Source: Pseudofrankia nepalensis
GTDB lineage: Bacteria > Actinomycetota > Actinomycetes > Frankiales > Frankiaceae
DNA: 64,000 bases
NCBI RefSeq assembly: GCF_016786305.1
Contig: NZ_JADWYV010000006.1
Strand: one strand, 5' to 3'
Shown: positions 52,614 through 60,500 of the stretch, piece after piece
How the letters are laid out: every line of letters begins with the position of its first letter
How positions within the stretch are numbered: the stretch's first letter is position 1
Program-made: the position numbers and the translations under genes
Notes under the pieces: generated by a model
The model's input: the letters and a program-made list of their open reading frames with translations, nothing else
Database searches by the model: none
What the model was told of the DNA's origin: nothing

Positions 52614-53084
52614 ATGGCACCTACGACGAGCCCGCCCGTCGAGGCGGGCACCGCGGCCGACGAGCCGGCGCCCGTGGGCACGCACGTCCCGGGCGCGCTG
52701 GTGCTGCTGACCCGACTGGGCCGCCAGGTCTACCGGGACGCGACCGAGGACCTCCTCGGCATGGGGCTCAAGCAGTTCGTGGTGCTCAACCAGCTGCGCG
52801 AGGACGTCGGCACGCCGCAGCAGCGGCTGGCCGAGCACCTGTGCCTGGGCGCGAACATCCTGGTCCTGCTGCTCAACGGCGTGGAGAGCGCGGGCTGGGC
52901 CGAGCGGCGCCGCGACCCCGCCGACCGCCGCCGCCACCTGGTGCACCGCACCCCGGCGGGCACCGCCGCCCTCGCCCGCGCCGAGCAGGCGATGGACAGC
53001 GTCGAGGACCTGGTCCTGGGGCACCTCTCGCCCGACGAGCGGGCCACCCTGCGCGCCCTGCTCGCCCGCGCTCTGGGCGACTGA
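52614..53084 (+). CDS. MarR-family regulator of the exporter
   Basis: 156 residues. After a 25-residue unstructured start, the winged helix reads LTRLGRQVYRDATEDLLGMG, LKQFVVLNQLREDVGTPQQR, LAEHLCLGANILVLLLNGVE, with the wing RRRDPADRRRHLVHRT. It is divergent from the DHA2 gene and is expected to repress it through 52513-52538. Confidence 0.9.
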   Translation: MAPTTSPPVEAGTAADEPAPVGTHVPGALVLLTRLGRQVYRDATEDLLGMGLKQFVVLNQLREDVGTPQQRLAEHLCLGANILVLLLNGVESAGWAERRRDPADRRRHLVHRTPAGTAALARAEQAMDSVEDLVLGHLSPDERATLRALLARALGD

Positions 53085-53451
53085 CGACCCAGCCGGCACC
53101 ACCAGACGGCCAGACGGCCTAGGGACGCGCCCTAGCCGCCGGGCGCCCTAGCCGCCCGCGACCCGGCGATGCGGCGACGCGGGCGACGCGGCGACGCGGG
53201 CGGCACGACGCGCGGGCGGCACGATGGCAGAGACCCCGGGGCACGCCGGGCGCGTTCGCTCGCGCGCCGGCGAACCACCCGCGCCGCCTCAGAAACGACC
53301 GCTCGGATGGTCGGCACTCCCCCACGCGGCCTCGGAGCAACGATCTCAGCAAGATCGCTGGATGCCCGCGAAAATGGCGCGGGCAGCCACTGGTCGTGGG
53401 TGCGCCATGTCCGCGAGCGGGCGACGACTGGCCAGGCTGCCCGCCGGCCGG
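53085..53451. other. 367-bp repeat-rich intergenic region, no gene seen
   Basis: Short GC repeats dominate: CCCTAGCCGCC twice at 53130-53155 and GCGACGCGG/GCGGGCGGCACGA units at 53165-53225. No frame looks like protein. Confidence 0.4.
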
Positions 53452-53859
53452 TCAGTCCTGGATGAGGCTGTCGATCGCTTCGGGGTCGAAGGAGTAGTGG
53501 CAGCGCCACTCGACGATCTTGCCGGCCTTGTTGACGCGGATGGAGTCGGCGCCGGTCTTGGACTGGCCGTCGGCGAAGTGGCAGGTGTAGACGAACACGA
53601 CGGTCTGGGTGCTCACGAAGGACGATTCGATCGAATACCGGATGCCGGGGACGCGGCGCATCGAGTCGTCGATGTAGGCGCGGAAGGCGTCATACCCGTC
53701 GATGGTCACCTTCTCGGGGTCACCGGTCAGCCGGGGCACGAACGGCGAGCTGAACACCACGTCCTGGTCGACCGGTTCCAGCACGAGGTCGACGTCGTAC
53801 CGGTTGAACCCGTCCTCCCAGTGCCGCTGTAACGCCGTGACGACCTTGTCCTCAAGCAT
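53452..53859 (-). CDS. SnoaL/NTF2-like fold protein
   Basis: 135 residues from ATG 53859, chosen for the GAGGAGAC site; an upstream start at 53907 is in frame. The cone-shaped alpha+beta fold is seen in ALQRHWEDGFNRYDVDLVLE, DVVFSSPFVPRLTGDPEKVT, GYDAFRAYIDDSMRRVPGIR, TVVFVYTCHFADGQSK, and RVNKAGKIVEWRCHYS. Members include ketosteroid isomerase-like enzymes and nuclear-transport-factor-like proteins. The substrate is unknown. Confidence 0.88.
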   Translation of the reverse strand: MLEDKVVTALQRHWEDGFNRYDVDLVLEPVDQDVVFSSPFVPRLTGDPEKVTIDGYDAFRAYIDDSMRRVPGIRYSIESSFVSTQTVVFVYTCHFADGQSKTGADSIRVNKAGKIVEWRCHYSFDPEAIDSLIQD

Positions 53860-54216
53860 GCCCGTCTCCTCAGCCCAGACTTCGGGTTCGGCTTCCCGCC
53901 GACTCACGTCACCCCAGCCGTCGGTCCAGCGCTGGACTGGATCGAGTCGGCGGGGGCACCGCCCCGGCGGGCCTGGCCGAGCTCCCAGCCGGTCCGGGCA
54001 TCCGCCTCCGCGCGGCCGAGGCAGGCGTCACACTAGGCCAGCCACCCGACCGAGGCAAGAACTTAGTGAGCGCTTGCTCTCGCCATGGCCGCGGCGGCGC
54101 CCTGGTAGCGGGGCACCCGAGCACGCGCCGTCCGCGGGAGCACGGTCTCAACGGGCGCGCGGCCCCGAGCGGACGGCGGCGGATGGCCCCGGGCGGACGG
54201 TGTCCGGGGGCGCCGG
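53860..54216. promoter_or_regulatory. upstream region with a TetR-type palindrome
   Basis: AGTGAGCGCTTGCT (54065-54078), in TTAGTGAGCGCTTGCTCTC, resembles the AGCGAGCGCTCGCT-type sites bound by TetR repressors (5 of 7 pairs match). It lies 205 bases ahead of the SnoaL-like gene. No TetR gene is adjacent. The rest of the 357 bases shows no gene. Confidence 0.4.
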
Positions 54217-55485
54217 CTATGGCGAGGCGGGCTCCACGCGCGGTTCGGCGGTGGTGTCCGTCGCGCTGGTGAAGGCCACGTGTCGCCCGGTCAGGCCGCG
54301 CGGGTCAAGGGCGAACGCGGCGAGGGCGAGCGCCCCGCCGGCGAGGCCGACGGCGACGTATCCATGCGCGGGTGCCCCGTGGTCGATGACCGCGCCGATC
54401 AGGGGCGCGCCGATCAGGTTGCCCACGGACAGCGCCGAGGCGTAACAGCCCAGCACGGTGCCGCGCGCGGACGGGGGTGTCACCTGGACCAAGCGGTCGG
54501 CGCCGGCGGACAGTACCGGCGCGCAGCACAGACCGGCGGGGACCAGCAGCGCCGCGAGCCACCCCCACGAGGGGGCGAGCGCCACCGGCGCCGTGAGCGC
54601 GGCGAGCGCCGCCAGCAGCACCAACGGGTGGACGCCGCGGCGCAGCGCGCCGTAGACCAGGCCGCCGGCGAGCGACCCCAGCGTCCAGAGCAGGGCGACG
54701 AGGCCCAGCAGTTTCAGCGCGCCGAAGTCGCGCATGCTCGCGGTCATCGCGACGTCCGTGCCCGCGAGCGTCAACGTCGAGCCCACCGCGACGAGCAGCA
54801 CCGCCGCGACCGGGGGCCGCAGCCAGCTCCGGATGGGCACGGGTGGCTCCCGGCTGGTGGCGGCGCCGGTGACGCCGGTGCCCGAGGCGCCCCGGCTCAG
54901 CGGGGCGACGGCGGCCGCCAGCGCCACCCCGGCGAGCGGGAGCGCGGCCGCCAGCATCACCAGCGCCGCCACCGGGCTGGCCTGGGTCGTCACCACCACG
55001 CCGAGCAGCGGCCCGAGCCCGTAGGCCGCGTCCACCGACACCGCGTCCAGCGCCAGCGCGGCCTGCCGTTCGGCGTCGGGCACCAGCTCGGCGAGCGCCT
55101 GCCGGCCGACCGTGTAGGCCGGCAGCATGACCAGCCCGCCGGCGAACGCGGCCGGCGCGAGCAGGGCGAAGGACAGCACCGTCGCGACCGACCAGAACAC
55201 CGCCTGGCCGGCCGCGGTCACCAGCAGCGCGGCGCGCATGCCGTGCCTGTCGATGCCCCGGCCGACGACCGGCGCGCCCACCGCGGAACCGACCGAGAAC
55301 AGCGCCACCACCACGCCGGCCGCGGTGTAGCCCAGGCCCAGCCCGCCCTCGTCGGCGGGCAGCACGACCCGCAGCGTCAGGACGATGCTCATCGCGGTGA
55401 GCGGTACCCGCGCCAACGAGCTGATCACCAGCACGCGGCGCACCCCGGGCCGGGCGAGTACTCGGCGGTAAGCATCCATGGCCAT
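54217..55485 (-). CDS. MFS transporter
   Basis: 422 residues from ATG 55485 (a second ATG at 55479). Twelve helices: LVISSLARVPLTAMSIVLTL, AAGVVVALFSVGSAVGAPVV, GRGIDRHGMRAALLVTAAGQ (motif A), ALGLxxLLG-type segments, and C-terminal helices such as LAALLVPAGLCCAPVLSAGA. LGCYASALSVGNLIGAPLIG resembles motif C of antiporters. Family members export sugars or drugs; the substrate is unknown. The next gene upstream is 560 bases away, across a repeat region. Confidence 0.88.
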   Translation of the reverse strand: MAMDAYRRVLARPGVRRVLVISSLARVPLTAMSIVLTLRVVLPADEGGLGLGYTAAGVVVALFSVGSAVGAPVVGRGIDRHGMRAALLVTAAGQAVFWSVATVLSFALLAPAAFAGGLVMLPAYTVGRQALAELVPDAERQAALALDAVSVDAAYGLGPLLGVVVTTQASPVAALVMLAAALPLAGVALAAAVAPLSRGASGTGVTGAATSREPPVPIRSWLRPPVAAVLLVAVGSTLTLAGTDVAMTASMRDFGALKLLGLVALLWTLGSLAGGLVYGALRRGVHPLVLLAALAALTAPVALAPSWGWLAALLVPAGLCCAPVLSAGADRLVQVTPPSARGTVLGCYASALSVGNLIGAPLIGAVIDHGAPAHGYVAVGLAGGALALAAFALDPRGLTGRHVAFTSATDTTAEPRVEPASP

Positions 55486-55567
55486 GGCGGACGCCAGCCT
55501 AGTGCCGTACCCAGCGACGCTCGCCCGGCCGCTGCCCACCCGGTCCTGTGAGTGGCCGCCCTCGAAG

Positions 55568-55609
55568 TGTCCCCCAGAACGCGAGCCAGGGACCGCGTTC
55601 TGACGGACA
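55568..55609. repeat. REP-like hairpin, copy 1
   Basis: TGTCC...GGACA encloses GAACGCG-AGCCAGGGA-CCGCGTTC, giving a nested 42-nt stem-loop. The ACGCGAGCCAGGGACCGCG core is shared with 55679-55720. Confidence 0.65.
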
Positions 55610-55678
55610 AGTCCGGGGACACGACACAAACGACCAAAGCAACCGGCCACCCGACCCCGGCGGGTCGGTCTCCGGACC

Positions 55679-55720
55679 TGTCCGCTGTCACGCGAGCCAG
55701 GGACCGCGCTACCGCGGACA
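55679..55720. repeat. REP-like hairpin, copy 2
   Basis: TGTCCGC...GCGGACA encloses ACGCGAGCCAGGGACCGCG, again 42 nt and in the same orientation as copy 1. The conserved loop with differing outer stems indicates base-pair covariation. Confidence 0.65.
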
Positions 55721-56050
55721 CTTCACCGGCTCCGGCACCGGCCCACAGCACCGCCCACGGCGCGGGCAAACCTTCGCTGAGGCGGCACTAGGCCAGCCGG
55801 GCCCGGCCGGGCCGCCGACCGGGTCACACCGCCGCGCGGCTCACCGCGGCCCCGGCCGGGTGACACGCCCCGTGCTCGAGTCCACTTTGGCCGGTGACGC
55901 CGGACACGGTACGATCACTCACCGACAGTCGGATATGCACGTCCAGACGTCTCGCGCGACGGGGGTGCGCGTGCTTCCAGGTCTTCATGCTTCCCATACG
56001 GGGCCGCCGCGGCGCGCGCTGCCCGTCGCCCACCGCCGGGGCGGGCGCTG

Positions 56051-56365
56051 ATGCCCGGGCTGTTCGGGGTCAACCTGGACGTCACCTGGCAGCTGTCGAG
56101 TGACCTCAAGGCGATCCGGGCGGCGCTGACGTCACTCGGGTCCGACTTCAACGGCCTGGACGGGCAGTCCGGGTCGTCCCGGGTCGAGTCCGCGCTGGAC
56201 CGGTTCGTGCGTGACTCCTCCGACAGCCGGGGCAACCTGGACAAGCTGCTGGAACGCGCGATCGGCCTCCTCGACGGCCTGATCGAGGGCACGGCGGCGG
56301 TGGACACCGCCCTCGTCCAGGCGCTGGGCCCGGCTCCCGGCCCGGCACCGGCGGCGGCGCCGTGA
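56051..56365 (+). CDS. small helical protein of the T7SS toxin locus
   Basis: 104 residues from ATG 56051. It is mostly alpha-helical: WQLSSDLKAIRAALTSLGSD, SSRVESALDRFVRDSSDSRG, LLERAIGLLDGLIEGTAAVD, with a Pro/Ala end. The length and helical hairpin are WXG100-like, though no WxG is present. It overlaps the next gene by four bases (GTGA). It may be a chaperone or co-secreted partner of the toxin (inference). Confidence 0.6.
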   Translation: MPGLFGVNLDVTWQLSSDLKAIRAALTSLGSDFNGLDGQSGSSRVESALDRFVRDSSDSRGNLDKLLERAIGLLDGLIEGTAAVDTALVQALGPAPGPAPAAAP

Positions 56366-57015
56366 GCGCGGCGGCCACCCGGCCCGCGGCCACCCGCTTC
56401 ACGCTGCGGGTGCCGGACTCGTGGTTCGAGTTCGACGTGTGGCGGGCGACCCGGACCGGCGACCTCGCCCGGCTTGTCGACGCGCGCACGGCGAAGTACC
56501 CGCGGCTGCGGCCCTACCGCGCCGCGCTGCTGAAGCTGCTGCGCGAGGTCGCCGAGCGCGCCGAACGCCAGGGCGCGGTCTACTGCGCGACGGCGACGGC
56601 CGACGAGTCCGGCGCCGGTGACCTGCTCGCGACCCTGCTGGTGTTCCACACCCACGGAGGTGACGACCCGGCCGAGAACACGGTGGCCGCGATCGCCGCG
56701 CGGGTCAGCGCGGTCGCGCCGGGCCAGCCGGGCGAGCCCTGGCGGTCGGTCGAGATCGTCACGATCCCGGCCGGGGAGGCGGTCCGCATCCGGGGCGTGG
56801 AGCGCGGCGTGATCGGCGGCGCGGGCGCAGCGGCGACGATCGACACCGTCACGACGCAGACCCTCGTTCCGGTCCCCGGCGGCGAGCACGGCGCCGAGGG
56901 CGTGCTGAACGTGGTGCTGACCAGCCCGCACCTCGGGCTCGTCGACGAGCTGTTCGACCTGTTCGAAGCGATCAGCGACACCCTCGCCTGGACCCCCGAC
57001 GTCCCGGCCTCCTGA
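56362..57015 (+). CDS. hypothetical protein of the T7SS toxin locus
   Basis: 217 residues from GTG 56362. Alpha+beta protein: FTLRVPDSWFEFDVWRATRT, YPRLRPYRAALLKLLREVAE, AVYCATATADESGAGDLLAT, a hydrophobic strand LLVFHTHGG, and LNVVLTSPHLGLVDELFDLF, EAISDTLAW. There is no signal peptide. Its coupling to the helical protein and position ahead of WXG100 suggest a secretion accessory or chaperone role, possibly like EspG (inference; no sequence match is claimed). Confidence 0.65.
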   Translation: MSAAATRPAATRFTLRVPDSWFEFDVWRATRTGDLARLVDARTAKYPRLRPYRAALLKLLREVAERAERQGAVYCATATADESGAGDLLATLLVFHTHGGDDPAENTVAAIAARVSAVAPGQPGEPWRSVEIVTIPAGEAVRIRGVERGVIGGAGAAATIDTVTTQTLVPVPGGEHGAEGVLNVVLTSPHLGLVDELFDLFEAISDTLAWTPDVPAS

Positions 57016-57148
57016 CCGGAGGCGTCCCGCCCACCCACTGTCCGTCAGCCCAAGCAGGACCGGAAGGCTCCGCCCGCCGGCGGGCCGGTCCGCGTCGCGT
57101 CCTCACCGTCCGTCCAGGCACCCGTCCCGAGGAAAGGCAGGCCCGGCC

Positions 57149-57442
57149 ATGGCGAACGTCCACGTCGACTACGAGGCGATCCGCGGGATGGCGACCACGC
57201 TGTCGCGCATCCAGACCGACATGGAGAACCAGCTGACCGCCCTGAAGGGGCAGATCGACGCGCTGGTGACCAGCGGCTTCATCACCGACCAGGCGTCCGG
57301 CCGGTTCCAGACGTCCTACACCCAGTGGGACACCGGCACCCGCCAGGCCATCACGGGCCTCGGCGGCATGAGCAAGTTCCTCAGCGAGACGGTCACCCAG
57401 CACGAGCAGCTGGACGCCACGCTCGGCCAGGCCGCAGGCTGA
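57149..57442 (+). CDS. WXG100-family (ESAT-6-like) protein
   Basis: 97 residues (AGGAAAGG ahead). It is a helical hairpin: EAIRGMATTLSRIQTDMENQ, LTALKGQIDALVTSGFITDQ, ASGRFQTSYTQWDTGTRQAI, and SKFLSETVTQHEQLDATLGQ. The usual WxG turn reads SGF here, a known variant. YTQWD fits the YxxxD type VII signal but lies in the second helix. It probably forms a dimer and is exported by, or guides the Rhs protein to, an EccC-type machine. Confidence 0.88.
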   Translation: MANVHVDYEAIRGMATTLSRIQTDMENQLTALKGQIDALVTSGFITDQASGRFQTSYTQWDTGTRQAITGLGGMSKFLSETVTQHEQLDATLGQAAG

Positions 57443-57594
57443 CCCGCCGCCCCTCCCCACCCCCTCCCCGCGCGCCGTTCGTCGTTCGCCGGCCGCCGCT
57501 CGCCACGGCGGCCGGTGGCCGGTGGCCAGCGGCCACGTTCGTCGGTAGTCCCCGTAGGCAGCGCCGCCGCGCGCCGCGCGAGTTGGAGAAGCGC

Positions 57595-60500
57595 ATGAGC
57601 AGCGACTGGGAGGTGCTCGGCCTCACCGCCGACCCGACTCCCGGCGACCCGGAGGCGGTCCGGGCACTGGCCACCCGGCTGGGCGGGCACGCGACGACCG
57701 CCGAGAACGGGACCACCCGGCTGCGGGCGGTCGCGGCCGGCGGCGGCGAGCTGGGGATGCAGGGGGACTACGCCCCCGGCTACCGCGAGGCGCTCGACGA
57801 CCTGCCCGACCAGCTGGCCAAGCTGGCGCGGGCCTACCGGGGCGCCGGCACGGCGCTGGCCGGCTACGCCACCACGCTGACCGAGGCGAAGATCAAGTCC
57901 GGCGCGGCGCTGCGCCAGGGCCTGGACGCGCAGACCCGCTACCGGGGTGCCGTGTCACGGGTCGAGGCACTGCTGCCGCCCGACCGGGTGCCGTTGCTGT
58001 GGCCGAACGACGAGCTCAACCCGGTCTCGATCGCCCAGGCGACCAGCGGCCTGCCCACGCCCGGCCTCGCCGAGCAGGCGCAGGTGATCGCCCGGGAGGG
58101 CCAGGAGGCCAGGCGCGACCGGACGCTGGCCGCGCGGCTGGCCGCCGAGGCGAAGACGCTGCGCGACGGGGCGGCCACGACCTGCGCGCACGGCATCGAC
58201 GACGCGCTCAAGGACAGCGGGATCAAGAACCGGCCCTGGTGGAAGAAGGCCTGGGACTTCGCCAGTACCCCGTTCCGCTCCTGGGACGACTTCGTGAAGC
58301 TCTGCTCCGACGTGGCGCTGGTGGTCGGCGTCGTCGCGATCTTCGTCTCCGGGCCGGCCGGCTGGGTCCTGGGGGCGATCGTTCTGGGGGCGTCGGCCGT
58401 CGTGCTGGCCGACACGCTGCGAAGATACGCGCGCGGGCAGGCCTCCCTGGGGCAGCTGGCGCTCGCCGGCCTCGGCGTCATACCTGGCGTCAAGGGACTG
58501 TCCACCGCCGGCAAGGGCCTCGGCGCGGCCTCACGCGCGGTCCGGACCGGGCAAGGGGCGAAGACCATCTTCGGGTCGCTGCGCGCGTCCGCGGCGCTCG
58601 GGCGCCAGGGGCTGCGTGACATCGCGACCGCGCTCCCCCACGGCATCAAGGCGACGAACGCCGCCCGCGGCCCGCTCCAGAAGGCGAAGTACTTCTCGAA
58701 GGCCTCGTGGTGCCGGCTGGGCGGCCGCGACCCGGTCGACATGGCCAGCGGCCAGATGATCCTTCCGCAGGCGGACGTCGAGCTGCCCGGGGTGCTCGGC
58801 TGGTCGCTGCGGCGCACCTACCAGTCGGCCTACACCGCGGGCCGATGGTTCGGCCTCGGCTGGAGCTCGACCCTCGACCCGCGCCTCGAGGTCGACGACG
58901 AGGGCGTCGCCTACACCGCCGAGGACGGCGTGGTGCTCGCCTTCGAGCATCCGGAACCCGGAGGCCCGGCGGTGCTGCCCGCGTCGGGGCCGCGGCTGGA
59001 GCTGGCGCTCGACGAGGCGGGCGCGTACACGATCGTGGACGGCGCCGCCGGGCTCGCCCTGCGGTTCGCGGTACCCGCCGCCGGCCAGCGCGGCGTCGCG
59101 CTGCCCCTGGCCGCGATCACCGACCGGGCCGGCAACACGGTCGACTTCGGCTACGACACCGAGGGTGACCTCGCGCAGATCAGCCACTCCGGCGGCTACC
59201 AGCTCGACATCGAGACCCGGGGCCACCTGGTCACGGCGGTCAGCACGGTCGCCGTCGGCGACGAGCCGGCGCGCGAACTGGTCCGCTACCGCTACGACCC
59301 CGCTGGTCGGCTCACCGGGGTGGTGAACTCCTCCGGCGCGGCGCTGCGGTTCGACTACGACGACGACGGCCGGATCACCCGCTGGCTCGACCGCAACGGC
59401 ACCGAATACCGCTACACCTACGACGCCCTCGGCCGGGTGGTGCGCACCGCCGGCAGCGCCGGCATCCTCGACGGCACGATCGAGTACGACGACGAACGGC
59501 TCGTCACCCGGGAGACCAACTCCCTCGGGCACACCATCGAGCACCACTTCACCGAGAACCTGCGCCCGCGCCGCCAGGTCGACCCGCTCGGCCGGGTGAC
59601 GTCGTTCGCCTGGGACTGGTTCGACAACCGGACCGCCGTGACCGACCCGCTCGGGCGCACCGTCCGCTACTCCTACGACGAGGCCGGCAACGTCGTCGAG
59701 GTCACCCGGCCGGACGGCCAGCGGATCGCCACCCGCTGGAACGGCCAGCGCCGCCCGGTGACCACGGTCGACGCCGACGGCGCCCGCTGGGAACGCGAGT
59801 ACGACGAGCGCGGCGGCCTCACCGCCGTCGTCGACCCCACCGGCGCCCGCACCGAGCTCACCTACGACGGCCGCGGCCGACTGATGGCCGTCACCGACCC
59901 GCTCGGCGGGCTCACCCAGGTCGAGACGGACGCCGCCGGGCTGCCGGTCGCGGTCATCGACCCGCTCGGCGCGGTCACCTCCTACGAGCGCGACACGCTG
60001 GGCAGGGTGGTCGCGGTGATCGACCCGATCGGCGGGGTCACCCGGTACGCCTGGACCCCGGAGAGCCGGCTCGCCGCGCGCACCCTCCCCGGCGGCGCCA
60101 CCGACCGGTACCGGTACGACCCGGAGGGCAACCTCGTCGAGCACGTCGACGCCGCCGGCCTGGTCACCCGCACCGAGGTCACCCACTTCGACCTGCCCGC
60201 CGCCCGCGTCGGCCCCGACGGCGCCCGGCTCGCGTTCGCCTACGACACCGAGCTGCGGCTCACGTCCGTGACCAACCCGCAGGGCCTGGCCTGGTCCTAC
60301 GAATACGACGCGGCCGGGCAGCTGGTAGCCGAGACCGACTTCAACGGCCGGACGCTGCGTTACCAGCACGACGCCGCCGGCCAGCTCACCCAGCGGACCA
60401 ACGGCGCCGGCGAGACCGTCACCTTCACCCGCGACGCGCTCGGCAACATCGTCGAGAAACACGGCCCGGACGGCGTCACGACATTCGCCTACGACGCGGC

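Larger units (their letters stand above)
55486..56050. other. 565-bp intergenic region with paired hairpins; no gene seen
   Basis: Between divergent MFS and T7SS-linked genes. It holds the two REP-like hairpins (55568-55609 and 55679-55720). The right end (55900-55940) has the flatter composition expected of the promoter for the toxin locus. Confidence 0.4.
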
